This document shows positions 1 through 7,703 of a stretch of 21,256 nucleotides of DNA, in pieces. Position numbers and translations under genes: made by a program. Location of the stretch: assembly GCA_964466625.1 (NCBI GenBank), contig CAYXQF010000032.1:1-21256 (forward strand), in the 5' to 3' direction. The DNA is from QALR01 sp964466625. Lineage in GTDB: Bacteria; Bacillota; Clostridia; Oscillospirales; CAG-272. Below the pieces are notes generated by a model. It ran no database searches. It had not been told where the DNA came from and worked only from the letters and a program-made list of their open reading frames with translations. How positions within the stretch are numbered: the stretch's first letter is position 1; every line of letters starts with the position of its first letter.

Positions 1-875
1 AGCAAGGAACAGTTGACACCCGATGCGCCGTAAAGCCAAGCTGCGGTAGCATTTGCAACGCCTTTATAGAAGTCGTTGTGACCGTGCCACTCCAGCATTT
101 CAGAGGTAACGTCGGAATAGTGATGCAGACCGTAAACGATGCCGGGGACGCTTCGCGGAAGCGCAACGCCTGTATAAGGAACGCCGTAACCCATTGTATC
201 ACACATACGGATCTTGACGGGAATACCCGTTTCATTGGAAAGTTCCGTCAATTCGTTAACAAAAGGAACGACAAAGCCGTAAAAATCGGCGCGCGTGATG
301 TCTTCCAGATGGCAACGGGGACGAATGCCTGCATAGAACGCTTGCTTTACTACGGTAAGATAATGCTCCAGCGCTTGGGAACGTGTCATACCGAGCTTTT
401 TGAAGATGTGATAGTCCGAGCAGCTGACGAGGATCCCCGTTTCCTTGATACCGATGTCATTTACGAGGGCAAAGTCTTCTTTTTTCGCGCGGATCCAAGT
501 GGTGATCTCAGGAAATTCATAGCCGAGATCCATGCACGCTTCGACTGCTTCGCGGTCTTTTTTGGTATAAACGAAAAATTCGCTTTGACGAATGAGTCCG
601 TTCTTACCGCCGAGTCTTGCGAGCATTTTATAAATATCCACGATCTGCTTTGCCGTATAGGGCGCACGGGACTGCTGACCGTCACGGAAAGTGGTGTCTG
701 TGATCCAGATATCCGCGGGCATATTGAACGGTACGCGGCGATGGTTGAAAGCAACCTTCGGGATCTCGTCATAAGGATAGATCTCGCGGTACAGATTCGG
801 TTTTTCCACGTCTTGCAGGGAATATTTGTATTGGGACTGCTCAAGCAGATTGCTGGCAGGATTTTTTGCGATCAT
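1..875 (-). CDS. Isopropylmalate/homocitrate synthase-family enzyme (HMGL-like, DRE-TIM metallolyase), 3' part missing
   Basis: This is the first 291 codons of a gene that runs off the left edge of the window. The translation begins MIAKNPASNLLEQSQYKYS and contains ITDTTFRDGQQS near residues 60-71, the metal- and substrate-binding signature of the DRE-TIM metallolyase (LeuA/homocitrate synthase/HMG-CoA lyase) superfamily. Further on it has WHGHND, the HxH metal-ligand motif of the same fold. Family members condense an acyl-CoA with a 2-oxo acid. Which substrates this one uses cannot be read from the sequence, and the C-terminal regulatory region, if any, lies outside the window. The start is ATG at 875, with AGGAGG at 884-889 and an 8-base spacer. 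The roughly 50-residue N-terminal extension before the DTTFRDG motif is longer than in classical LeuA and suggests a side branch of the family. The gene has its own promoter and is separated from the GH2 gene by a terminator. Confidence 0.8.
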   Translation of the reverse strand, partial: MIAKNPASNLLEQSQYKYSLQDVEKPNLYREIYPYDEIPKVAFNHRRVPFNMPADIWITDTTFRDGQQSRAPYTAKQIVDIYKMLARLGGKNGLIRQSEFFVYTKKDREAVEACMDLGYEFPEITTWIRAKKEDFALVNDIGIKETGILVSCSDYHIFKKLGMTRSQALEHYLTVVKQAFYAGIRPRCHLEDITRADFYGFVVPFVNELTELSNETGIPVKIRMCDTMGYGVPYTGVALPRSVPGIVYGLHHYSDVTSEMLEWHGHNDFYKGVANATAAWLYGASGVNCSL

Positions 876-899
876 GAGGAGTTCCTCCTTTTTGTATTC

Positions 900-921
900 T
901 TGTATACAATTTCGTATGCAA
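900..921. promoter_or_regulatory. Tandem operator-like palindromes upstream of the isopropylmalate synthase-like gene
   Basis: A perfect 10-bp palindrome TTGTATACAA (900-909) is followed 12 bp later by a close copy, TCGTATGCAA (912-921, 8 of 10 matches). Both lie between the -10 box and the ribosome binding site, in the transcribed leader, where a bound repressor would block elongation. The TTGTATACAA type resembles GntR-family operators. The assignment is inference. Confidence 0.4.
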
Positions 922-932
922 TTATAGAAATA

Positions 933-961
933 ATTATACGGAAGAGGGTGTTCTTTGTCAA
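933..961 (-). promoter_or_regulatory. Sigma-A promoter of the isopropylmalate synthase-like gene
   Basis: On the minus strand, a perfect -35 TTGACA (956-961) is separated by exactly 17 bp from a perfect -10 TATAAT (933-938). The start codon lies about 50 bases downstream. Confidence 0.85.
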
Positions 962-1077
962 GTGTTTACAAATATTTTTCTGCAAAAAACGGAGAATAAA
1001 TTTTCACTTTTTAAAACTTAAAGAGAGAAAATTTTTGTTTGTTAAAATTTCTGTCTGATTTTTGGGGAATTTAAACA

Positions 1078-1106
1078 AAAGAAGCAGACGTCACGTCTGC
1101 TTCTTT
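1078..1106 (-). terminator. Intrinsic terminator of the GH2 gene
   Basis: A 13-bp perfect stem, AAAGAAGCAGACG (1078-1090) with CGTCTGCTTCTTT (1094-1106), closes a 3-base loop. On the minus strand it is followed by TTTTGTTT. It lies just past the GH2 stop and isolates that gene from the synthase gene. Confidence 0.85.
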
Positions 1107-1117
1107 CCAAATCATGA

Positions 1118-2866
1118 TTATTCTTCTTCAATTGCTGCTTTGCGTTTAAGAACGGCTGCAAGTTTATCCATGACTTCTTCCGAGAATTTCGGTGTGCGGT
1201 CATAGTAGTAAACACCGTTCTGTTCCTGTTCTACGTCATAAAGCTGTGTATAGCAAAGACCGCAGATCTTGGCGGTGTCCATCAAAACGCCGGTGAGACC
1301 AACGAAGCGTTCCACGTATTCATCGATGGAGCGCGGTGCGTCACCGTAGCCCCAGCTGATCGCGCGGAAGTTGTTGTCAAGGTCTTCTGCCCACTTGATG
1401 CCGCCGTATTCGCTGATAAAGTAAGGTTCGCCGCGATATTTCTGACGGGGACCGTTGTTGTTCATATTATCGAATACTTCGGTGTCGGTCATGCTGCTGT
1501 AACGCTTGTGGAAAGCTTCGGGGCTCTGGTTGTAGTCATGGATATCATAAATATCGGTAACTACGTGATAGCCGCCGCTGGTATCGATGCAAGGACGAAC
1601 AGGGTCAAGGAGCTTGGTTTCTTCATAGATGGTGCGGAGCATCTCGTCCGACTGATTTCTGCCGTTGACACCCCATGTTTCGTTGAAGGGGCACCAGCCG
1701 ATGAGCGCAGGGTGGTTGTAGTCGCGCGCCATGGATTCCTGCCATTCTTTGAGGTAGATGTAAGTGTTTTCGTCATTGGTGTAATCAAAGCCCCAGTTGG
1801 GATATTCGCCCCAAACGAGATAACCAAGACGGTCTGCTTCGTAAAGGAAGCGGCGTTCGAAGACTCTTTCGTGGAGTCTTGCGCCGTTGAAGCCGATGCG
1901 CTGAGAAATCTTGATATCCTTAGCGAACGCTTCATCGTTCGGAGCGGTGTAAATGCCGTCGGGGTAGTAGCCCTGGTCGAGAACAAGACGCTGGAACACG
2001 CGCTTGCCGTTGATGAGCAGGCACTTGTCGTCCATTTCGATCTTTCTCATACCGAAATAAGATTTTACGGTGTCGGTGGTGTCGCCGTTTGCCACTTCGA
2101 TCTCAAGATCGTAAAGTGTGGGTGTTTCCACGGACCAGAGCGAAAGGGTGTCGATACCGATCACGGTCTTCAAGGTGTTCATCGTGGTTTTTGCGGTGGC
2201 GGTGCCAACAGTCTTACCGTCAAGCGTTGCGGTGAGCGTTACGGTCTTTTCACCTGCGCCAACGAGCGTGAGTTCGCAGAAGAGCGCGCTGTTATCCACA
2301 TCGGGATCGAGCTTGATCGCTTTCAAATAAGATGCGGGAACGGTTTCGAGCCATACGGGCGCGTAAATACCGGTGGAGCGAGTATACATGCAACCACGGG
2401 AAGCATAAGCGTCACTCTGTTTGCCGGAGGGCTGTTTTTTATCTCTGGGATCGCCTTCGCAGTAAACGGCGATGCTGTTTTCACCTTCGGTGAGTTTGTC
2501 TGTGATGTCAAAAGTAAAGGGGGTGTAGCCGCCTTTATGTTTGCCGACGGGGGTGCCGTTTACAAAAACTTCTGTGGTGTGGTATGCTGCTTCAAAATTG
2601 AGAAGCACGTGTTCCCCGTTTTTGGGGGCAATGTCGATGGTCTTGCGATACCAGCAAGCACCGATGAAATCCTTGTAGCCAACGCCGGAAAGATCACTTT
2701 CGGGACAGAAGGGAACGCAGATCGTGCGGTCGAGTTTTTCTTTTTTCTGCACGCCGCGCGCTTTGCCGGATTTGCCGAAATCGAATTCAAATTCCCATTC
2801 GCCGCAAAGGTTTGTCCAGTTTTCACGGACAAGCTCGGGACGGGGATAAGCGGTTCTTGTCATCAT
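1118..2866 (-). CDS. Glycoside hydrolase family 2 protein (beta-galactosidase-like), cytoplasmic
   Basis: The 582-residue protein has the GH2 layout: an N-terminal jelly-roll sugar-binding domain (about 10-175, with YHTTEVFVNG and GGYTPFTFDIT), an immunoglobulin-like domain (about 180-275) and a TIM barrel (about 280-575). The acid/base glutamate is E396 in WCPFNETWG, and the nucleophile is E486 in FISEYGG. It retains exo-glycosidase active-site features, probably beta-galactosidase or a related activity. The NxK motif that marks beta-glucuronidases was not seen in the barrel C-terminus. No signal peptide is visible, so the substrate is probably an imported oligosaccharide. It is shorter than LacZ (about 1000 residues) because it lacks the extra C-terminal domains. 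The start is the first of two ATGs (2866), with GAAAGGAAG at 2875-2883. It is divergent from the rhamnosidase gene, which suggests shared control. Confidence 0.9.
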   Translation of the reverse strand: MMTRTAYPRPELVRENWTNLCGEWEFEFDFGKSGKARGVQKKEKLDRTICVPFCPESDLSGVGYKDFIGACWYRKTIDIAPKNGEHVLLNFEAAYHTTEVFVNGTPVGKHKGGYTPFTFDITDKLTEGENSIAVYCEGDPRDKKQPSGKQSDAYASRGCMYTRSTGIYAPVWLETVPASYLKAIKLDPDVDNSALFCELTLVGAGEKTVTLTATLDGKTVGTATAKTTMNTLKTVIGIDTLSLWSVETPTLYDLEIEVANGDTTDTVKSYFGMRKIEMDDKCLLINGKRVFQRLVLDQGYYPDGIYTAPNDEAFAKDIKISQRIGFNGARLHERVFERRFLYEADRLGYLVWGEYPNWGFDYTNDENTYIYLKEWQESMARDYNHPALIGWCPFNETWGVNGRNQSDEMLRTIYEETKLLDPVRPCIDTSGGYHVVTDIYDIHDYNQSPEAFHKRYSSMTDTEVFDNMNNNGPRQKYRGEPYFISEYGGIKWAEDLDNNFRAISWGYGDAPRSIDEYVERFVGLTGVLMDTAKICGLCYTQLYDVEQEQNGVYYYDRTPKFSEEVMDKLAAVLKRKAAIEEE

Positions 2867-2911
2867 AATTTTTACTTCCTTTCAAATCAGATGATTATTT
2901 TGGTCAGCTTT

Positions 2912-2941
2912 ATGGTATCATAGAAAGCCCCTGTGTGTCAA
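2912..2941 (-). promoter_or_regulatory. Promoter of the GH2 gene
   Basis: On the minus strand, -35 TTGACA (2936-2941), an 18-bp spacer and -10 TACCAT (2912-2917), the latter preceded by TGA (extended -10 form TGATACCAT). It lies back to back with the rhamnosidase promoter, so one regulator could act on both. Confidence 0.65.
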
Positions 2942-2961
2942 GAGAAATCCCCATTTTCATG

Positions 2962-2990
2962 TTTACTTTTTCGCTCGTCCGTGATACAAT
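2962..2990 (+). promoter_or_regulatory. Promoter of the rhamnosidase gene
   Basis: -35 TTTACT (2962-2967), a 17-bp spacer and -10 TACAAT (2985-2990) in an extended TGATACAAT context. The start codon is 37 bases further on. Confidence 0.65.
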
Positions 2991-3026
2991 AAAAACGTAC
3001 CTAAATATGAAAGACAGGAGCTTTTT

Positions 3027-5147
3027 ATGAGTATTCAAAATGCAATGTTTGTGTGCGCCAAAACAGAGAAATCGCCGATTTTCCGAAAGGTGTTTTCTGT
3101 TCAAGATACGGAAGATGCCGAGATCGAGATCGCGGGACTCGGCTTTTTTGAGCTTTATATAAATGGGAAAAAGGTTTCCGAGGACCGCTTCGTGCCGCCT
3201 TTTTCCGACTATGGGAAAAGGGATCTTTCCACGCTTTATTATCCCATTCACGACACCTTTTCTCACCGTGTGTATTTCATGCGCTACGATCTTTCGTTCT
3301 ATCTCATAAAGGGCGAGAACGTCATGGAGATCCGGCTTGGCACGGGCTTTTTTGATCAGCATGTTCGAAACGGAGAAGGAAAGCTTTCTTACGGCACACC
3401 GCGCCTTGCTTTTTCGCTCTCTGTAGATGGGTGTGAGATCCTTTCTGATAAAACGCTTGTGTGGCGCGAAAGTGAGATCGTTTTCGATAATATTTACGTC
3501 GGAGAAACCCACGATTTCCGTCATGTCGATACCGTTTGGAAGCCTGCCGAGAAGATCGAAGCGCCGCTTGGCACTTTGATGGAAAGTGACGCACCCGTGG
3601 ACCGTGTGATGCGCACGCTGATACCCACCGTGCTTTATCGAGATGAGGCGCGAACCGTTTATGACGCCGGCGAAAATATTTCCGGTATTGTTTCTTTTTT
3701 GCAAAAAGGGGAGAGTGGTGCCAAGACTTCTGTTGCTTATGCCGAGCTTTTGGACGATGATTTTCGTCTTTATACGAAATCCATGGGAAACGTGCTTCAG
3801 AAGGATCTCTATATCAGCGACGGTGCAGAGCATCGTTGTGAAACGAAATTTGTCTATCACGGCTTTCGTTATTTTGAGATCTGTGGCAATGCGGAAGACG
3901 TGATCGTTTACGTGGTTCACAGCGATATCCGTGAAAAAGCTTCTTTTTCCTCTGACAATGACGTTTTGAATTTTCTTTATACCGCGACGGTGCGCAGCTT
4001 GCTTGCCAATATGCACGGCGGCGTGATCTCTGATTGTCCGCACCGTGAACGTCTTGGCTATACGGGTGACGGTCAGCTCACCGCCGACGTGGCGATGACG
4101 ATTCTGGAGAGTGAAAAGCTTTATGAAAAGTGGCTTCGTGACATTGCGGACGGACAGGATTCCGTATCGGGCCATGTCCAGCACACGGCACCCTTTTACG
4201 GCGGTGGCGGTGGACCCGGCGGTTGGGGTGCGGCGATCGTGATCGTGCCGTATTTCCACTATCTGCATACCGATCGGCTCGATATCCTCGAAACCTATTA
4301 CCCCAATATGAAAAAATATATTTCTTATATGGAATTTCACAGCGAGGACGGACTTGTCGTGCGTGAGGAAGAAAAAGGCTGGTGTCTTGGTGATTGGTGT
4401 ACGCCAGAAAAGGTCGCGATCCCCGAGCCTTTTGTAAACACCTATTTTCTGATCAAAGCGCTGGATTACATGGTGGAGATCGCATTCCTGCTCGGCGATT
4501 TTGATGCGCCGTGGGCAGAAAAAGCAGCTGTCCTTCGCACGAAGCTCCGCGCGCATTATTGCGACGCGGAGAAAAACACCTATTGCGGCGGTATCCAAGG
4601 CGCGGACGCTTTTGCGTTGGATATTGGACTTGGCGACGTTGCTATGGCGCAGGCACTTGCCGCAAGATATGAGGCACTCGGAGAATTTGACACGGGCATT
4701 TTCGGTACGGATATCCTCATTCGCGTGCTTTTTGAAAACGGGTTTGCCGATACGGCGCTGAAGCTTCTCACCGCAGACACGGGAAATTCCTTCGGCACAT
4801 GGCTTCGCCGCGGAGAAACCACGCTCTGTGAAACTTGGAATTTGCGCTATGATTCTCATAATCACCACATGTTCGGTGCGTGTGTAAAATATCTTTTCTC
4901 CCATCTGCTCGGTATCTCGGACAGCGGTGAGATGCTTATTGTCGCACCTGCAGAGATCACACGTCGCGGTACTTATGAGGGAACCCTTGAAACAAAATTC
5001 GGCAAGGTTTCCGTTTGTCGTGAAGTTACCGAAAAGGGTGAGGTGATCACCGTGAAAACGGAAAGCGAAGCACTTTTCCGCTTCGGTGAAGAAATGCGCC
5101 CACTTGAAGCAGGCGAAGAAAAAAGTTTCAATTTTACAAATTTTTGA
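3027..5147 (+). CDS. Alpha-L-rhamnosidase, GH78 family, cytoplasmic
   Basis: The 706-residue protein is expected to release terminal alpha-L-rhamnose from plant glycans or flavonoid-type glycosides by an inverting mechanism. The (alpha/alpha)6 barrel carries the GH78 hallmark DCPHRERLGYTGD (336-348). D336, E341 and D348 match the spacing of the catalytic/binding acids described for Bacillus GH78 RhaB, and E602 in TTLCETW is the likely catalytic base. N-terminal beta-sandwich modules occupy about 1-300 (FFELYINGKKVSEDRFVPPFSDYGKR is typical), and a short C-terminal beta domain follows about residue 630. A Gly-rich run (YGGGGGPGGWG, 391-401) lies in the barrel near the active site. There is no signal peptide, and the protein is shorter than many GH78 enzymes (about 900 or more residues). 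Start ATG 3027 has AGGAG at 3016-3020. No clear terminator follows, so readthrough into the next gene is possible. Confidence 0.93.
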   Translation: MSIQNAMFVCAKTEKSPIFRKVFSVQDTEDAEIEIAGLGFFELYINGKKVSEDRFVPPFSDYGKRDLSTLYYPIHDTFSHRVYFMRYDLSFYLIKGENVMEIRLGTGFFDQHVRNGEGKLSYGTPRLAFSLSVDGCEILSDKTLVWRESEIVFDNIYVGETHDFRHVDTVWKPAEKIEAPLGTLMESDAPVDRVMRTLIPTVLYRDEARTVYDAGENISGIVSFLQKGESGAKTSVAYAELLDDDFRLYTKSMGNVLQKDLYISDGAEHRCETKFVYHGFRYFEICGNAEDVIVYVVHSDIREKASFSSDNDVLNFLYTATVRSLLANMHGGVISDCPHRERLGYTGDGQLTADVAMTILESEKLYEKWLRDIADGQDSVSGHVQHTAPFYGGGGGPGGWGAAIVIVPYFHYLHTDRLDILETYYPNMKKYISYMEFHSEDGLVVREEEKGWCLGDWCTPEKVAIPEPFVNTYFLIKALDYMVEIAFLLGDFDAPWAEKAAVLRTKLRAHYCDAEKNTYCGGIQGADAFALDIGLGDVAMAQALAARYEALGEFDTGIFGTDILIRVLFENGFADTALKLLTADTGNSFGTWLRRGETTLCETWNLRYDSHNHHMFGACVKYLFSHLLGISDSGEMLIVAPAEITRRGTYEGTLETKFGKVSVCREVTEKGEVITVKTESEALFRFGEEMRPLEAGEEKSFNFTNF

Positions 5148-5159
5148 TACAAAATGCTC

Positions 5160-5189
5160 TTGTGGATCGGGACATGCTTATATTATAAT
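5160..5189 (+). promoter_or_regulatory. Probable promoter of the UroD/MtaA-family gene
   Basis: A perfect -10 TATAAT (5184-5189) has a weak -35 TTGTGG (5160-5165) 18 bp upstream. The weak -35 may mean activator dependence, or transcription mainly by readthrough from the rhamnosidase gene. Confidence 0.45.
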
Positions 5190-5255
5190 TGAAGATAGAA
5201 TTAGAAAATTTTTGTCTTGAACATATAAACATCAATATTTTTGGAGGATAGTTTT

Positions 5256-6260
5256 ATGAACATGAAAGCTTGGCTTGAGGAACTCCGTACCTCTCCCGTA
5301 AAAAAAGCGATGCCTGTTTTGTCTTTCCCGTCGATCCAGCTTTTGGATATCACCGTAAAAGAGTTGATCTCTTCCGGCGATATGCAGGCAAAAGGCATGA
5401 AACTCGTTGCTGACCGTATTCCCTCTGCGGCATCTGTCAGCATGATGGACCTTTCCGTAGAAGCGGAAGCTTTTGGCGCAACCGCTCATTTTTCCGACGA
5501 TGAGGTTCCTACCATCATCGGTCAGCTCATTGAGGACGAAGAAGGTGCTGACGAACTTGCTGTTCCCGAAGTGGGCGCAGGCAGAACCGGTATCTACATC
5601 AACGCGATCAAAAATGCTTGTGAAATGATCACAGACCGTCCCGTATTTGCAGGCGTGATCGGTCCTTATTCTCTGGCAGGCAGACTTCTTGACGTTTCGG
5701 AGATCATGATCCTTTGCTATGAAGAACCCGACATGGTTCACACCGTGATGAGAAAAGTGACGGATTTCCTTATTTCGTATATTCGTGCATATAAAGAAGT
5801 CGGTGCTTCCGGTATCGTGATCGCGGAACCCCTCGCAGGACTCCTTTCTCCCTCTCTCATGAATGAATTTGCCGCTCCTTATATGAAAGAGATCGTAGAC
5901 GCAGTTCAGAATGATGAATTCCTTGTTATTTATCACAACTGCGGTAATGCCGTTGCTAACCTTGTGGAAGATATCACCTCTTGCGGTGCGGCGGCTTATC
6001 ATTTCGGTAATGCTGTTCCCATGATCACCATGCTTGAAAAGATGCCGAAAGACGTTGTGGTGATGGGTAACGTGGACCCCGTTGGCGAATTCCGTAACGG
6101 TACGCCCGAATCCATCTATGCGGCAACAACCGCGCTTCTTGCGGAATGCTCTGCATACCCGAACTTTGTGATCTCCTCCGGTTGTGATATTCCTCCCATG
6201 GCAAAATGGGAAAACATCGATGCTTTCTTCAAAGCTGTCACCGATTTTTACAACAAATAA
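5256..6260 (+). CDS. Uroporphyrinogen decarboxylase (URO-D) superfamily protein, MtaA/CmuA methyltransferase-like
   Basis: The 334-residue protein has the URO-D TIM-barrel pattern but looks like the methylcobamide-dependent methyltransferase branch (MtaA/CmuA) rather than a haem enzyme. It keeps an H-x-C ... C set (H227, C229 in YHNCGN; C310 in SSGCDIPP) equivalent to the zinc/thiol-binding site of MtaA. Other family segments are VFAGVIGPYSLAGRL (130-144), EPLAGLLSPSLMNEF (191-205) and VMGNVDPVGEF (269-279). The expected role is moving a methyl group between a corrinoid protein and a thiol or other acceptor; the actual substrate is unknown and no corrinoid protein is encoded nearby. Start ATG 5256 is chosen for GGAGG at 5243-5247 with an 8-base spacer. 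A further in-frame TTG at 5241 overlaps that site and is not the start. It lies directly after the rhamnosidase gene on the same strand. Confidence 0.85.
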   Translation: MNMKAWLEELRTSPVKKAMPVLSFPSIQLLDITVKELISSGDMQAKGMKLVADRIPSAASVSMMDLSVEAEAFGATAHFSDDEVPTIIGQLIEDEEGADELAVPEVGAGRTGIYINAIKNACEMITDRPVFAGVIGPYSLAGRLLDVSEIMILCYEEPDMVHTVMRKVTDFLISYIRAYKEVGASGIVIAEPLAGLLSPSLMNEFAAPYMKEIVDAVQNDEFLVIYHNCGNAVANLVEDITSCGAAAYHFGNAVPMITMLEKMPKDVVVMGNVDPVGEFRNGTPESIYAATTALLAECSAYPNFVISSGCDIPPMAKWENIDAFFKAVTDFYNK

Positions 6261-6270
6261 TACATAAAAT

Positions 6271-6306
6271 AAAAAACTACCGCAGAATTTTCTGCGGTAG
6301 TTTTTT
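6271..6306. terminator. Bidirectional intrinsic terminator
   Basis: Stem ACTACCGCAGA (6276-6286) with TCTGCGGTAGT (6291-6301), flanked by an A run on one side and TTTTTT on the other. It sits between two convergent genes and can serve both. Confidence 0.9.
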
Positions 6307-6325
6307 GCTTTATAGAAAAAGTTTT

Positions 6326-7609
6326 TTACTCAAAAACGATTTTTTGCTTTGCCTTCATGGCGATGTCATAGGGAACGGTGTAATATTTTACGAGCGGGCG
6401 GAGAAGGTGTCCGTCGATCTCTTTTGCGGGCTCTGCATAAGGCTCAAGTTCTTCACTGATTTCGGTGTAGATCACATCGTCGTCGACATAGATGCCAAGC
6501 TCGTTTTTGGTGATCGCACCTGTTGTTTCCGTATATAAAAGATCTTTGTTTTCGCTAATATACCAAAGTCCTTCGGCAAGACGCATCGTGCAACAAAATC
6601 TCGCTTCCCATGATTTGATGAAAAGTGCGGTTTCACCACCTTCAAAAACGATGCTGTCTGTGCCTGCACCGCCATTTGAGCGTTCTAAAGTGGCAAAGCC
6701 GTTTTGATAGATGCGAGCCGTCGTTTTGCGGTATTTTTCTTTCCCCGTTGCTTTGAAAAGCTCTATGGAAAGCATCAGAGAATCTATGATCGCACAAGGC
6801 TCTGTCCACGTTTTGGGGCGCTGCCACCAGTTGAGGTTTTGATAAGTATACGTCATGCCGCCGTGAACGTAAAGCTCCCAGATGCTGATCGCGCCGTCTA
6901 AATATTTTGGTTCATTTGAGATTTCATACATGCGCATCATGCCGCGTGCGGCAGAGAGCGTGCAATGTGTCTGTGCGCGAAGACTTGCCTTGTCGATGGC
7001 AAGATAAACGTCGATCATTTCATCGAGAAGCGTTTTCACGCGCATATCCTTTGTGATTTTATAAACGTGGGAAAGACCGTCGATGGACATGAATGCACAG
7101 CCGACGTCGGTGGAAAGTCGCCAGATACCAACGTTTCCGAGATCTGTACCGCTGACACCGCCGCGATCAGCTTTTTCACGGTTGATGGGATAGGTGTGAT
7201 AGTTTCCCACCGTTTTCAGATAGAGGTTTTCTGTGATTTTTATCAGCGTTTCCAAAGAAAAAGCATCGTGAAATTGCTCGTAGTGTTCACAAAGTCCGCG
7301 CAAAAGCCACGAATGCCCCGAAAGAAGCTGTTCGCTGAGAATATTTTCAAGTGGAACACCGAAATATCCCTTTTCATTGAGCTTTTCCGACATTTTTTGA
7401 AGAAGCTCCTCCATGCAAGCGATCTTTTTGCCCGTGATCTTGTAGTGGCTTACAAAGGCAAGGAGCGCTCTGCCTTCTTTGTCGCCTTGCCAAGTGTATT
7501 CGGCAGGAGAAAAGACGTTTTCGATCTGATAATACGGATCGTTTTCCAAATGTTCGGCGTTCAGCGCGATGCGCGTTTGCAATTCTTTTTCACTGATCGG
7601 TGTTTTCAT
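6326..7609 (-). CDS. Compact six-hairpin glycosidase related to GH127 (DUF1680, beta-L-arabinofuranosidase-like)
   Basis: The 427-residue protein resembles the catalytic (alpha/alpha)6 barrel of GH127/DUF1680. Features supporting this are E270-P-C272 in KTWTEPCAIIDS and the paired cysteines C339-C340 in WEARFCCTMRLAEG. In the characterised beta-L-arabinofuranosidase HypBA1, an ExC plus CC set binds zinc and supplies the cysteine nucleophile. Barrel helices such as THCTLSAARGMMRMYEISNEPKYLD (residues 214-238) also fit. It is much shorter than HypBA1 (about 650 residues) and seems to lack the C-terminal beta-sandwich domains. No signal peptide is visible. Start ATG 7609 is preferred to the upstream in-frame ATG (7723) because GGAGG lies at 7615-7619 and the promoter overlaps the longer version. 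The family call is moderately sure; sugar specificity is inference. Confidence 0.7.
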   Translation of the reverse strand: MKTPISEKELQTRIALNAEHLENDPYYQIENVFSPAEYTWQGDKEGRALLAFVSHYKITGKKIACMEELLQKMSEKLNEKGYFGVPLENILSEQLLSGHSWLLRGLCEHYEQFHDAFSLETLIKITENLYLKTVGNYHTYPINREKADRGGVSGTDLGNVGIWRLSTDVGCAFMSIDGLSHVYKITKDMRVKTLLDEMIDVYLAIDKASLRAQTHCTLSAARGMMRMYEISNEPKYLDGAISIWELYVHGGMTYTYQNLNWWQRPKTWTEPCAIIDSLMLSIELFKATGKEKYRKTTARIYQNGFATLERSNGGAGTDSIVFEGGETALFIKSWEARFCCTMRLAEGLWYISENKDLLYTETTGAITKNELGIYVDDDVIYTEISEELEPYAEPAKEIDGHLLRPLVKYYTVPYDIAMKAKQKIVFE

Positions 7610-7649
7610 AAAAACCTCCGTTTTCCCATCAGTACGGGTGTTTTTTGTC

Positions 7650-7678
7650 AGTATATCGCGATAGGTGACAAAAGTCAA
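7650..7678 (-). promoter_or_regulatory. Promoter of the GH127-like gene with an overlapping palindrome
   Basis: On the minus strand, -35 TTGACT (7673-7678), a 17-bp spacer and -10 TATACT (7650-7655). The perfect palindrome TATCGCGATA (7654-7663) overlaps the upstream edge of the -10 box and could be an operator half or whole site. Confidence 0.75.
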
Positions 7679-7703
7679 GCGTATTTTTGAAAAAGAAAGA
7701 GAT

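Noticed and set aside
78..1058. Plus-strand open frame over the synthase-like gene
   Set aside because: The minus-strand frame carries DTTFRDGQQS and a proper start with AGGAGG; the plus-strand frame has no known motif and runs through the minus-strand promoter.
1118..2866. Assignment of the GH2 enzyme as beta-glucuronidase
   Set aside because: The NxK carboxylate-binding motif typical of beta-glucuronidases was not seen, so only a general GH2 call is made.
2910..4904. 664-codon open frame antisense to the rhamnosidase gene
   Set aside because: It mirrors the GH78 coding frame, has no ribosome binding site or recognisable domain, and the plus-strand protein is strongly supported by catalytic motifs.
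5256..6260. Haem-pathway uroporphyrinogen decarboxylase
   Set aside because: The H-x-C...C zinc-type site and the lack of neighbouring hem genes fit the MtaA/CmuA methyltransferase branch better.
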